Part shown: piece after piece, positions 45,077-57,100 of the stretch
Position numbering within the stretch: position 1 is the stretch's first letter
Layout of the letters: every line of letters starts with the position of its first letter
The notes under the pieces: generated by a model
The model's input: only the letters and a program-made list of their open reading frames with translations
Databases searched by the model: none
What the model was told of the DNA's origin: nothing
Source of the DNA: Actinostola sp. cb2023
Taxonomy: Eukaryota; Cnidaria; Anthozoa; Actiniaria; Actinostolidae
Length of the DNA: 64,000 bases
Assembly: GCA_033675265.1 (NCBI GenBank)
Contig: JAUJYZ010001417.1
Coordinates: 173,578 to 237,577 of the forward strand
Reading direction: 5' to 3'
Made by a program: the position numbers and the translations under genes

Positions 45077-46402
45077 ACCATTGATATTATTACTACATGA
45101 AAATCGTATGGATTCTCGTGGAATTTTGAAAATCTACTTATCAGTAGCCCGAATGAACGCTATTACAGCGTGTAGTTTAAATTATGGAACTCCCTATCAA
45201 ATGAGCGTGCAGTTTCAATTATGTAACTCCCTATCAAATGAGCTAAGAGAATCCCAGTCCGACTGTTTTAGGCTAAACAATTGTCAAAAAGAAGCTATTT
45301 TCAGTCTACAATCATTTTGCTGATATATATATTTACACTGTATTTGCACAGCATTCATGTAAATACTTTTTTATAATTTAACTTATGAATCTACCGTGGG
45401 TAAATGAAAGTGATGTGTATATGTATGACAAAGTGAAAGTCCTCGTCTCAAGAGACGGCTTCCACGAGAGCCGATCGAATTTGAGTGTCGAACGACGTGT
45501 AGACGTGCTGACCGTCAACTGACCGTCATATATTGTTTGCAAGTACGTGACAAAGAGTTACTACGTCACTTAAATTATTGAATATATAAATCAGCCAACG
45601 TGACTGGCCGGCAATAAAAAACACTTTACATCGGTTGAATTATAATCACGTGACCTGAGACGGTACCTGTCAGTCGGGTAATATTCTCTCTGTGAGTTGG
45701 AAGATTTTCTCGTCACGGCAAAGACGTATCTAATTAATGAAGAAAAACAGAGGAAAGTAAACACATATATAGTTTTATTAGCACATCTGAACGGCCAGGT
45801 TGTTTGTACATTCACGTCACAATGCCGACACAATTACATAAATTACAATAACTTGCATGTTCAAGCAAAAAGGGATTTTAGAGTTCGTAGCGGAAGAACA
45901 TGCTTTTGTTTGTACACAATCATTGAGAGCTTTTGTTGCTAAATATGGTTTAATCGCCATGGGCTATTTAAATCCCACTATATTTGAAAACACTTTGAGG
46001 AACATTTATCGGTCTGTTATTATCGACCTTGTTTGACCTCCAAAGAAAAACAGTTCAATGGTAATCCTAAATCCATTTTACTTCGATTCTGATGAATGCT
46101 TGGATTTCAGCAAAACTATATTACTGCATTACATTGCTAATAACCAGAAATTGACCTTGGAAAACATTCGCTTTTGAGAGAACGACACAACAGGCGTACT
46201 AACGGCCTTCGCTTTACCGGTAGATAACAAAGCAAACCTGTCCATGTCGTTATCGTAATTCAGTTATAATATTCAAGTCTGTATAAAGAAACATATCTGT
46301 GACTGCTTTACAAGAATATTTCTCTTCTCGAAAGTTTTTGGCGTATTTTCCATCGTCTACTCTATCCGCCAGTTTCTCTCAGTGTGTATTCTTAGTGCAG
46401 TG
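44111..46402. other. repeat-derived DNA without a gene
   Basis: 44225-44560 has four copies of a GGCTACACRAGCGA-like motif and an inverted pair GCTTGCACAGGCGACG / CGTCGCCTGTGCAAG, probably a MITE. 44800-44880 has inverted CACATGTGAAAA-type segments. A TTGA tetranucleotide array lies at 45023-45076. The rest up to 46402 shows no recognisable feature; no intron or exon signal can be supported by eye. Confidence 0.5.
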
Positions 46403-47155
46403 TTACATTCGAGTTCCAGACATTTCGTGTCGAGTTTGCATCACAGACATAGTTTTCTTCTTTGTATGTTGTATATTTGCTTCAATCTCTGTTTCCTTTT
46501 TTTCCAAAGCCGCTTGTTTGGCCTCCTTTGCCTGAAACTTTCGTACTGCTTCCGACAAACGCATTCTCAACTTGGTTATCGTCACCAGGTATTCTTGATC
46601 TGTTTTTGGTTGGTAAGGTTGCGGCTCGATGCGTCTCATTCGCTCTCTTGAACGTAGGATTTCCTCAAAGTGCTCAAGCCTCATTTTTGCTCTGAGTTCT
46701 CGCTTTTCTGCGGTGGCAACGTTTGCCCTGAGAACATCAATCTTTTTATTCTTGGCGGCTGTCTTGTCAACGATGGTCGTGAATCGGTTCTTGATGTTTT
46801 CCATTCTATCGTCAAACGCAGGCACGTCGATTCTATTGTCTTCTAGACTCTGGCACATTTTTAAGTTCTCTTCGTACCTTCTCTCGGCTTCAAACAGCCT
46901 CTCCTTAATCCATTCAATCTTGGTTTCAACTTTGTTGGTCCTTCTATCTATTTCCTGCATTTTGTCACGTATGGCGTACTGTTTATCTAGGGCAAGTCTT
47001 TCACGGGCAAACACTTCTCTGGAAGCCATTTTGAAGGCCTTTGTACTTTCCTCTGCTTGCTTGATCTCCCTCGCTAATTCCACCATTTTATCACGTAGAT
47101 TGCTAAAGATCTTGTTGACCACGGGTTGGTGCGTTCCACTTACGATGGAAGCCAT
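46403..47155 (-). CDS. tropomyosin-like coiled-coil protein, intronless
   Basis: 250 residues from ATG 47155 (MASIVSGTHQPVV); in-frame upstream TTG codons are less likely starts. About 90% is charged heptad-type helix. RTNKVETKIEWIKERLFEAERRYEEN resembles the tropomyosin signature region. YLVTITKLRMRLSEAVRKFQAK resembles the C-terminal YEEEIKxLxxKLKEAE region. Prolines at DVPAF and EPQPYQPK break the coil into about three parts, which true tropomyosins lack, so this is a divergent relative or a convergent coiled coil. The expected role would be actin or cytoskeletal binding in the cytoplasm. It is the only single-copy gene seen, uninterrupted, with no detectable neighbours in function. A retrocopy or naturally intronless gene are both possible. 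Confidence 0.6.
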   Translation of the reverse strand: MASIVSGTHQPVVNKIFSNLRDKMVELAREIKQAEESTKAFKMASREVFARERLALDKQYAIRDKMQEIDRRTNKVETKIEWIKERLFEAERRYEENLKMCQSLEDNRIDVPAFDDRMENIKNRFTTIVDKTAAKNKKIDVLRANVATAEKRELRAKMRLEHFEEILRSRERMRRIEPQPYQPKTDQEYLVTITKLRMRLSEAVRKFQAKEAKQAALEKKETEIEANIQHTKKKTMSVMQTRHEMSGTRM

Positions 47156-47930
47156 TGTGGACAACAAACCCTCGTGGAATTTCCAACAACGGTAAACAGG
47201 TGACGGACGGCTTCAAGTGCCAGAACTTTAATCACCACTCAGTGGTGATATGTGGGGGTGGTATGCGAGACACTTGTTCATCATGAACTCGTCACGTGAT
47301 CTCACATGGATCATTGATCTATAAAGATAAGACCTGAATGAACATTATGGTCGAGGCGAGAACCCTTACGCGTCAAATACACGTCAAAAACACTCACAAA
47401 CAAACCTAAGAAATGAACATCGTAAAGAACGGCGAACCTTTGGAGATTAGAGCGTCGGTTTAGCCAGCACAACCGCTAACATGTCAACTATTCACTCTAG
47501 GGGATCAAAACCCTGCTTGGTTTGACACATGCATCTCTAGGGCGATTGTCTTGGGTATAGAAACGTTGATTAGACAATATAAATTTTATTAAGCACATCA
47601 TGCAATCAGCCAACTTATTTCTATTGAAGCTGTGCATGATAGTAGTAGTTAATTTACGATGATATATTAATTAGAACAAGAAACAAACGAATAACAAGGG
47701 TATGTATGAAAAAACTATTCTCATTACTCTAAATATTCCTCATCCTTCGTTCACTGTCCACAATACAATGTTTCTATTGGCTCTTTCCAATCACGTGATG
47801 ATTCCTTATTTGTGAATAACGCACAAAGAGCGTTTCGTCATACTATAATCACACGATTATTATTATTACTGTATTATAATTATATATATATTTTTATAAT
47901 GGCATGGCATCTAATAACTGTTCTTCACAA
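47156..47930. other. upstream of the tropomyosin-like gene
   Basis: I see no gene or repeat with clear limits. 47215-47300 includes CACTCAGTGGTGATATGTGG. The ATT-rich region begins at about 47855. Confidence 0.4.
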
Positions 47931-47934
47931 TAAA

Positions 47935-47999
47935 AATAATAATAATATTATTATTATTATTACTATTATTATTATTATTACTATTATTATTATTATTAA

Positions 48000-48030
<31 letters not shown>

Positions 48031-48140
48031 ATTATTAATATTATTATTATTATTATTATTATTATAATTAATTAATTATTATTATTATTATTAATTATTG
48101 TTAATTATTGTTAATAATAATAATATTATTATAATAAAGT
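47935..48140. repeat. ATT microsatellite
   Basis: About 200 bases of ATT with a few ATA and ACT interruptions. Another ATT run is at 48398-48508 and a third at 48755-48895. Confidence 0.9.
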
Positions 48141-48164
48141 TACGTTTCTTCTATGTAAAGGATT

Positions 48165-48235
48165 TAATATAACCGAACTTTCGGGCCCATGGCCCATCAT
48201 CAGGGAATGAAGGCAATTCTAACGAACTTTCAGTT
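48165..48235. repeat. Penelope-like 3' scrap
   Basis: GAACTTTCGGGCCCATGGCC followed by CATCATCAGGG resembles the 'CCTGATGATG...GAAAGTTC' type end also at 22890 and 31600. Confidence 0.45.
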
Positions 48236-48449
48236 AGCGTAGCAAACACTGACAAATGACAAACGCGTTGCTATGCACGCGCACAGTAAAGTGATACAAC
48301 CAACAACCATGACATCTCCTGGGTAGACACGAGGATACTTTACGTAGAAGAAACGTATCTTTATTATAACATGGCACCTACGTACAACAACATATTGAAT
48401 AATATTATTATTACTATTATTATTATCAATATTATTATTATTATTAATC

Positions 48450-48508
<59 letters not shown>

Positions 48509-48540
48509 AGTAATGATTGAGGGAAACATTGTATAAGAAC

Positions 48541-48749
48541 AATCAGCGATATAAAGTGACGACGTTTCGACATCGTCAGATGTCATTATCAAGTAAATGT
48601 AAATGTCAGTGTCAATGCTTAAAAATAACTTTCGAAAAATACATATACATATTTTTCGAAAGTTATTTTGAGCATTGACACTGACATTTACATTTACTTG
48701 ATAATGACATCTGACGATGTCGAAACGTCGTAACTTTATATCGCTGATT
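48541..48749. repeat. palindrome with ~100-bp arms
   Basis: Arms 48541-48640 and 48651-48749 around a 10-bp loop, with a few mismatches. Each arm carries the Penelope-like ACGTTTCGACATCGTC and ATTATCAAG sequence found singly at about 15190. ATT microsatellites lie on both outer sides, so two element ends plus their microsatellite tails appear joined head-to-head. Confidence 0.85.
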
Positions 48750-48782
48750 TTTCTTTTACATTATTATTATTATTATTATTAA

Positions 48783-48819
<37 letters not shown>

Positions 48820-48899
48820 ATTATTATTATTATTTATTATTGTTAATACTACTACTACTAATATTATTATTATTATTATTATTACTATTATTTGAAACA

Positions 48900-49954
48900 A
48901 TGTAGACTGTATTTATCAGACTTTTACAACGATAACAATTCTACAAATACTGCCGAAATAGTCTGACAATTCTTAGCCTGATTATCAGACGGCACGAGTC
49001 AACCGCTGACCGATTTTCTGTTTTATGGAAATACTCCTCCGAAATATTAGCAAAACACGACGACGACGAAGCGGCCATGTTGTTTGTTTACCTCTACTCG
49101 GGGTCTATGAGCTGATAGACCACTAGTAGTGAACCAATCAGATTGCAGGATTTGCGATAGACCACTGGATGGTTTATGCTATATTCTTATTGGTTGATTA
49201 GGACGACCGTTGGTTTCGGATACCGCCAAGACTTCATCACGGAATGCTCGACGGCGATTTGGGTAGAGGGTCTGAATGGGGTTAACTGACAACTGACAAA
49301 CGGCTTTAAAAATAACTGTTAACTGACAAATAAAACTTAACTGTCAACTGATAATCGAAGTATCAAACACGTTCAATTGTTCAAAACAGGATATGACCAG
49401 TTAATAGTGAACTAACATTAAAACTGACAAGGTAATAAATTAACTGACAAATGACCAAATATTTGACTGACAACTGACACATAGACCCCCCCCCCCCCCC
49501 TTCCCCCTCCCCCCATTCAGACCATCTGAGTAGAAATTATGTTGGATTATCGCGACTATTTCTCGCTTGCATCGAGACAAATTAGGTATCGATGATCATC
49601 GATGGAAAGCAAATTTACCGATCTAAATGGCTTTGGGCATGATATAAGTCTCGGATGAATTTTCAGCATTTGAGTGAGGGACACTCGCCATGGAGGTTTC
49701 CTGCCTTGTCATTACGGGGACGGATCAGATGGCTAAATATACCACGAAATGACTCCGGAACGTCAAAATACCACAAAATAAGTGCAAATAATGGTAATTG
49801 TCTGTTTATGAACTTATTTATTGACATTGATACATTTTAAAAAATACTCCAAATTTTAAGCCACAAGTCAGTACTGCTTGGGCTGACTGTGGAAACATCA
49901 ACCCTGTTGTGTTGGGATCCCTTGGATCCAGAATTCCAGAGTTGCAGAAAATAA
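48900..49954. other. non-coding DNA with CTGACAA repeats and poly-C
   Basis: 49285-49480 holds many loose AACTGACAA/CTGACAACTGACA repeats, followed by a 14-C run (49487-49500). 49090-49180 has GACCACT-rich segments. No gene is supported. Confidence 0.55.
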
Positions 49955-52195
49955 AACGAGTTGATACAAATAGAACGAGTTGCTGCAAATAAAACGAGTT
50001 GAATTGCAGCAAATAAAGCGAGTTGCTACAAATAAAACGAGTTGCTACAAATAAAACGAGTTGCTACAAATAAACGAGTTGCATTGCTGCAAATAAAACG
50101 AGTTGCTGCAAATAAAACGAGTTGCTGCAAATAAAATGAGTTCCTGCAAATAAAACGAGTTGCAGAAAATAAAATGAGTTGCAGCAAATAAAACGAGTTG
50201 CAGAAAATAAAATGAGTTGCAGCAAATAAAACTAGTTGCAGCAAATAAAATGAGTTCCTGCAAATAAAACGAGTTGCAGAAAATAAAATGAGTTGCAGCA
50301 AATAAAGCGAGTTGCTACAAATAAAACGAGTGGCTGCAAATAAAACGAGTTGCAGCAAATAAAACGAGTTGATGTAAATAAAATGAGTTGCAGCAAATAA
50401 AACGAGTTGCTACAAATAAACGAGTTGCTGCAAATAAAACGAGTTGCTACAAATAAACGAGTTGCAGCAAATAAAATGAGTTGCTGCAAATAAAACGAGT
50501 TGATGCAAATAAAAAGAGTTGATGCAAATAAAATGAGTTGCTGCAAATAAAACGAGTTGCTGCTGCAAATAAAACGAGTTGCTGCAAATAAAACGAGTTG
50601 ATGCAAATAAAATGAGTTGCTGCAAATAAATCGAGTTGCTGCAAATAAAACGAGTTGCAGAAAATAAAATGAGTTGCAACAAATAAAACGAGTTGATGCA
50701 AATAAAATGAGTTGCTATAAATAAACGAGTTGCTGCAAATAAAACGAGTTGCTACAAATAAACGAGTTGCAGCAAATAAAATGAGTTGCTGCAAATAAAA
50801 CGAGTTGCTGCAAATAAATCGAGTTGCTGCAAATAAAACGAGTTGCTGCAAATAAAACGAGTTTGTTGCTGCAAATAAAACGAGTTGCTGCAAATAAAAT
50901 GAGTTGCTGCAAATAAATCGAGTTGCTGCAAATAAAACGAGTTGCAGAAAATAAAATGAGTTGCAGCAAATAAAACGAGTTGCAGCAAATAAAATGAGTT
51001 CCTGCAAATAAAACGAGTTGCAGAAAATAAAATGAGTTGCAGCAAATAAAGCGAGTTGCTACAAAATAAAACGAGTGGCTGCAAATAAAACGAGTTGCAG
51101 CAAATAAAACGAGTTGATGTAAATAAAATGAGTTGCAGCAAATAAAACGAGTTGCTACAAATAAAACGAGTTGCTGCAAAAAAAAAACGAGTTGCTACAA
51201 ATAAACGAGTTGCAGCAAATAAAATGAGTTGCTGCAAATAAAACGAGTTGATGCAAATAAAAAGAGTTGATGCAAATAAAATGAGTTGATGCAAATAAAA
51301 CGAGTTGCTGCAAATAAAACGACTTGCTGCAAATAAAACGAGTTGATGCAAATAAAATGAGTTGCTGCAAATAAATCGAGTTGCTGCAAATAAAACGAGT
51401 TGCAGAAAATAAAATGAGTTGCAACAAATAAAACGAGTTGATGCAAATAAAATGAGTTGCTATAAATAAACGAGTTGCTGCAAATAAAACGAGTTGCTAC
51501 AAATAAACGAGTTGCAGCAAATAAAATGAGTTGCTGCAAATAAAACGAGTTGCTGCAAATAAATCGAGTTGCTGCAAATAAAACGAGTTGCTGCAAATAA
51601 AACGAGTTGCTGCAAATAAAACGAGTTGCTGCAAATAAAATGAGTTGCTGCAAATAAATCGAGTTGCTGCAAATAAAACGAGTTGCAGAAAATAAAATGA
51701 GTTGCAGCAAATAAAACGAGTTGATGCAAATAAACTGAGTTGCTGCAAATAAAATGAGTTGCAGCAAATAAAACGAGTTGCTGCAAATAAAACGAGTTGA
51801 TGCAAATAAAACGAGTTGATGCAAATAAAATGAGTTGATGCAAATAAAACGAGTTGCTGCAAATAAAACGAGTTGCTGCAAATAAAACGAGTTGATGCAA
51901 ATAAAATGAGTTGCTGCAAATAAATCGAGTTGCTGCAAATAAAACGAGTTGCAGAAAATAAAATGAGTTGCAGCAAATAAAACGAGTTGATGCAAATAAA
52001 CTGAGTTGCTGCAAATAAAATGAGTTGCAGCAAATAAAACGAGTTGCTGCAAATAAAACGAGTTGATGCAAATAAAACGAGTTGATGCAAATAAAATGAG
52101 TTGCAGCAAATAAAACGAGTTGATGCAAATAAAATGAATTGCTGCAAATAAAATGAGTTGCAGCAAATAAAACGAGTTGCAGCAAATAAAACCGG
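49955..52195. repeat. 19-bp minisatellite with higher-order repeats
   Basis: About 117 units of GAGTTGCTGCAAATAAAAC (some 18 bp). Most of the unit is constant. Variation is concentrated in the three bases after GAGTTG (CTG, CAG, ATG, CTA) and at C/T before GAG. Blocks recur: 50275-50418 matches 51020-51166 (offset about 745 bp), 50657 onward matches 51402 onward (same offset), and 51685 onward matches 51951 onward (266 bp, 14 units). Three units make 57 bp, so long stop-free frames exist on the - strand; these are not genes. Confidence 0.95.
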
Positions 52196-53706
52196 AAGTG
52201 CACAGTGATTGGTCAATTTCGAGAAATCGTTTTCTAAAAATAGCCAAACTTGTTCAAACGCCGTGACATAGACCCAATATGTAGCATGGATGCTCCTACT
52301 GATGGGTTCCTGACACTTGTATCAGCACGCAAATATCACGTGACAAATATATTTTACGACATGGAAAAAATTCACGGTCTGCAGATTTCGGCTCGCGTCA
52401 CCACAGGTAACCCGAGTAATAATGAAATTCAATTCATAGACATTCGACCGCTCATTGATATCAAGCAATATCACAAACATGCCTCATTCGTGTGTCTACG
52501 TTGTCACGTGTTTGTGGCTTGAAAATACACGTGAGAACTGATCCAAATCTCAGGCGAAAGTCCCCTGAATAGAGCTTATTTGCTTGGGAAACAAACCCCA
52601 CTATCATTCAGTATTATTCGTGCGCCTACGTTGTCACGTGTATTTTTTATGGTGAACAACAACCCGCTTCGCTGGGTTTCTTAATTAAACTTTGTTGAGT
52701 AAATCCTTTGATGCCTAATTACAGGTTTAGGAAATCATTTAATTTTCCAATGTGTTATTTGTGTTATTACATACATTCACATATTTAACTAGAAAGCTAC
52801 ACATCGTGCAATTGCGAACGGAAATCGCACAGACAACGTTGAACAATATCGTGCGCAAATTTAATTGTTGAACAATAAATATATCCGTCCCTTCAGAGTC
52901 AGATAAACAGCAAATGAAAGCAGCATAAGGCCTAGTTCAAACGCAGTACTTTCCAAGAGCCGTTCTTAATTACTTCAAAAGAAGCTGTCTCATTATTGTT
53001 TGAAATGAGAACGGCTCATGATTAGCACGACGTCTGAACTAGGCCTTATAGTAAGGTGAAACACAAAGGAACCGCAAACAAATTAACGCAGCTGTCACTA
53101 ACAGCGCGATTCTTGCACAACGACTGTATAGTTTATTTTTAGATGGACTACCCGAAACAGGAATCCACATTGAATAAAGTTATTGTATTGTACTGTACTG
53201 TACTGTAATAATAATAATAATAATAATAAGTCGGTTCTTATATAGCGCATACTGCATTGTATTATATTGTATTGTATTGTACTGTATTGTACTGTACTGT
53301 ATTGTAAGGGTCACGTACTGGCTATAGCTCACACCTTCCAATAAATCCACTTAGCACAGAAAAAAAGAGCCGAAGAATTTTTAATAATTTCTAATTAACA
53401 ATTTCACCTTTCTTCAACCTTGTTTGTTGTTGCAGTACAATAGCTCAAAATAGTAAAGCACAATTGTGTGATTAACCTACAATACCATATCATGATTTAG
53501 TTTGATTGTTTGGCCTCTTGGGAACAGTTTATTTTTGTACAAAGATGATTATCAAAGCACAGAAGTAAATGCGAACTTATCATTCGAGCAGACTGCTGGT
53601 GTGCACCATCCAAATATTGTAATGTCATCAATGCAGAATTAAGACGAAACCTTGTGCTTTTTGAGGCCACTTGCTCGCAGTCGCAAGCACAGGCGGAGGG
53701 AATAAC
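52196..53706. other. region between minisatellite and B3
   Basis: Has a MITE at 52927-53050 (AAGGCCTAGTTCAAACG with its inverse at the other end, about 41-bp arms), ACGTTGTCACGTG twice (about 52498 and 52631), and pentanucleotide TGTAC/TATTG arrays (53180-53310). From about 53320 to 53706 is the B-type 5' flank (GTGATTAACCTACAAT, GTTTGATTGTTTGGCC, GAACAGTTTATTT), conserved before B1-B5, probably promoter and 5' UTR. No TATA box stands out. Confidence 0.6.
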
Positions 53707-54507
53707 ATGCCAGGTTACAACAGATGGAAGCTCCGACAAGGGATGTCTACTCCATCTCTGCCGCCAATCAAAGACGAACATGAATCGCAAAGCAAAATCC
53801 AGGATTTTTGTGAGGCTTTAAACATCGTCACAAGAGAAACTACGCTTGCTCCTTTAGAAGTTCGTAGTTCTCAAGGGAAACCATACGAAAATATCCTCAA
53901 ACAAAACAGGCGACGCCTATCTGAAGATGGTAGGATAACAAACGAAGAACGTCGCAATAACAAACAGCGAGCTACTTTTAGACGACAATTAAATAGCTCG
54001 TTGGAAAGTTCTGCAGATACCGTTACAAGGAAAAACATATCCAAATCACCTCTAAGAAATCATTCGTTGTCAGGACGAAGAAAACGTAATGCCTGGAATT
54101 ACCACCCTGACCTTATAGACTTGACTCTCCTTGAAGATGCTGAGAAACTGGCTTTGGAGTTATTCAACGAAGAACTCAGAATGAACGGTGAGACGCTAGA
54201 GAAAACTCTAGAGAGAATTTACGGTGGAAAAGATCTCCATACCCGCTGCTTTGAGTTCTCTCAGGTCGGGAATTGTGAGCTATTTGCCCCAAAACAAGAT
54301 GACAAGATCAAAGTGAAAATAACGTTACCACCCATTGCTGAGCCTAAAGGCGGCAAAGCTGACTGCACCAGAAAGAAAGCCAAGATCAACTTGCCAAGTA
54401 TATTCGAAGTATCCTACTCAAGTCCCGTTAGTTTGAAAGCGATTCGTAAGGAGAACTCAAAACTCAAGCCTTCTTTTAATTTGCACAGAAAGACCTACCG
54501 AAAATGA
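53707..54507 (+). CDS. B-family protein, full-length (copy B3)
   Basis: 266 residues from ATG 53707 (MPGYNRWKLRQG). The only intact B member. Order: SLPPIKDEHES (18-28), KIQDFCEALNIVT (30-42), a basic, Ser-rich middle (65-130), LIDLTLLEDAEKL (136-148), FNEELRMNGETLEKTLE (153-169), IYGGKDLHTRCFEF (171-184), LFAPKQDDKIKVKITLPPI (192-210), INLPSIFEVSYSSPVSL (227-243). The LPPI or LPSI motif occurs three times. KIQDFC, IDLT, the F-x-EL helix, the LF-A block and I-PPI parallel the A family. Basic, soluble, no known domain. I infer a lineage-specific protein of unknown role. The 5' flank is shared by all B copies. Confidence 0.7.
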   Translation: MPGYNRWKLRQGMSTPSLPPIKDEHESQSKIQDFCEALNIVTRETTLAPLEVRSSQGKPYENILKQNRRRLSEDGRITNEERRNNKQRATFRRQLNSSLESSADTVTRKNISKSPLRNHSLSGRRKRNAWNYHPDLIDLTLLEDAEKLALELFNEELRMNGETLEKTLERIYGGKDLHTRCFEFSQVGNCELFAPKQDDKIKVKITLPPIAEPKGGKADCTRKKAKINLPSIFEVSYSSPVSLKAIRKENSKLKPSFNLHRKTYRK

Positions 54508-55920
54508 GATAAAAGTGCTTTTTCAGTTCAGACAATCAGTACATACAAGAGCGTATTTTCTCTGAGTAAAGTGTGGTTAAGAACAATATCAAAGCAGATA
54601 GACTGACATTTTTCAGTCCAGTCCAAGCAGTCTCTTTTAATCTTTTCTGAAAAAACAAACAAACAAAAGAGACAACAGAGACAACCATAATATACTCAGT
54701 GTGTGTAATGCATTGCGTGTATGACCAATGAGCTGACTGATAAAAGTGTTCTCTTCAAATGTTTAGTGTACATTATTCATAGAAGTGCTAAACTTCTCTC
54801 ACGAAGTAATTCACTCAGTGAAAATACACAGAGGTGGGACTGACTGGCGCTGATGTATGAAATATTTGGGGCGTTCATTATCAAGCTGAGCAGTTTCTGT
54901 CGATGAAGATCCAAGACAAATTAAGTCTGGATAATATAATAATTATTAAATTGTGTTAGCAATGTTGATTTGAATGAGTTTTACAATGAGTACTTATCAA
55001 AACAAAATGAAATAAAATAAATGCGGATCAAGCTAATGGTGGTCATGGCGCCCAAATTAAAACGTTCAGAACAACTCACGTATTTACTTCACTGCAATCC
55101 AAGTCAAGCTAACTAAGGGGGGAGGTAAACCAACTGGGACATCAGTCCCGTTACCAATTCAAACAATGAGAAAAGTTTACACTGAAGTTCCAGTTGATGC
55201 TTGACTAAGTTTCTGTGTGTTTGTTACAGCCCACATAGTCTATATAATGTTGGAGTTATTTGAATGCGGTGTGTTTTGTGTAGCTAGTAATGCGAAAACC
55301 ACGATTGACGGTAATCCTGTTTTTTTTTTTCTTCAAAAAAGTTAACTTTATTTCAAATTTAGTAAAAATATGACATAATGTCTAAGATCAAAAATATTGA
55401 CGGTATTACTTAGAACTAGTGAAAGATGTAATTACTTGGGAGACCAGGTGTTTAGTAATATACCGAAGCACTGAACACTTTGATTACTAACATGCATGAT
55501 GACAGTGCAAGCACCATCGCAGCCATAACAAGCTTTCAATTCGTGACACCTTCGTCCAGCAAATTCTATTGTGAAGCACAGCAAAAAACACAGCCGTTCA
55601 ATAATGTTAATTTTAATTAATTTGATTTTTGTTCGAACTTGTTGTTGTTCTTCCAGTACAATTGCTTGAGTGATAAACCAGGGAGGATTAACGTACAATA
55701 CTATATCGTCGTTTATTTTAATTGTTGGCCCCGAGGGAACAGTTTATTTTGCACCAACATCATTATCGAAACACAGAAGTAAATGCGAAGTCGTCATTCC
55801 ATCCGATTGCTAGTGCACTATCCAAATATTACACTGATGTCATCAATGCATTCAAGCGAAAACCTGATACTTTTTGAGGCAGCTTACTCGAAGTTAAAAG
55901 AACAGTCAAAGCGAGTAAAC
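54508..55920. other. B3 downstream and B4 upstream flanks
   Basis: 54530-54960 is the B-type 3' flank (ATGTTTAGTGTACATTATTC, matching 32500 and 60110). 55560-55920 is B-type 5' flank. Between them is AT-rich DNA with no gene. Confidence 0.55.
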
Positions 55921-55961
55921 ATGCCAAGTTATAACAAATGGAATCCCCGTCGAGCGACCAC

Positions 55962-56051
<90 letters not shown>

Positions 56052-56079
56052 CGTAAGTACGTACGTAAGTAAGTAAGTA

Positions 56080-56128
<49 letters not shown>

Positions 56129-56129
56129 C

Positions 56130-56201
<72 letters not shown>

Positions 56202-56214
56202 CGTAAGTACGTAC

Positions 56215-56273
<59 letters not shown>

Positions 56274-56382
56274 CGTACGTAAGTACGTAAGTAAGTAAGT
56301 AAGTAAGTAGGTAAGTAGGTAAGTAAGTAAGTAAGTACGTACGTAAGTACGTAAGTAAGTAAGTAAGTAAGTAGGTAAGTAG

Positions 56383-56433
<51 letters not shown>

Positions 56434-56442
56434 CGTACGTAC

Positions 56443-56525
<83 letters not shown>
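55962..56525. repeat. GTAA tetranucleotide array
   Basis: About 560 bp of GTAA/AAGT with interruptions by GTACGTAC and GTAGGTAA and two frame slips. It sits inside pseudogene B4. Open - strand frames (LLTY repeats) are artefacts. Confidence 0.95.
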
Positions 56526-56526
<1 letters not shown>

Positions 56527-56527
<1 letters not shown>

Positions 56528-57100
56528 TATAGGTTATTACAGTTAGAGTTGTGTAATACAGCTGGATATTTTTACGAGTCTCGCCGTATTTTGTCGAGTC
56601 CGTAGGGCGAGACAAAATACAAGCAGACGAGTAAAAATGTCCAGCCGTATTACACAACTCTAACTGTAATAAATTGTTTATTATACGACAACAAAATTAA
56701 CCAAAAAACGCTTATTTGTTAGCGTACAAAAGTTGATTTTGTGTTTTGTTTGTGAATGCGTGCGCTATCATGCAATCGATGCGCCATCGAGCGCGCGCTC
56801 ATGCCCAAGAGATTTTTCGCTGGCTTTTCTCGGCTTTTTTTTCACCAAAAAGATTGTTGTTTTTGTCTTATTTTCTACAAAGAGTTTCAATAAAAAGTTG
56901 TTGTGTGTTTCCCTATTTCCTTTAGAAGTACTTTTCTATCGTTTTTTAGTGTGTTTTCTTTTTCCAATGAAAATAAAACTGGTTCGGCAAACCGGTTTGC
57001 GAACCGTGTAATAACACCCATTGAATAACGCCGTATATTTGCACTCGAAAAGGCTTGTATTTGCACTCGAGCTCGAAAACCGTGCGTCGTATAATAAGTG
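56527..57100. mobile_element. foldback inside B4
   Basis: TTATTACAGTTAGAGTTGTG at 56533 has its inverse at about 56652-56671, with GAGTCTCGCC/GGGCGAGAC inside. The remaining sequence to about 57100 ends in CTCGAAAACCGTG...CGTATAATAAGTG and TTATACGACAAC-type segments, perhaps a larger element of which this is one end. Confidence 0.6.

Noticed and set aside
49955..52195. CRISPR-like array
   Set aside because: Repeats touch each other with no unique spacers, no cas genes, and the DNA is eukaryotic.
50026..52247. Up to 350-codon frames in the 19-bp minisatellite
   Set aside because: Three overlapping frames are open at once because 3 x 19 is a multiple of 3 and the unit has no stop; no start or promoter is seen.
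55929..56657. 242-codon LLTY-repeat frame
   Set aside because: Translation of the GTAA array only.
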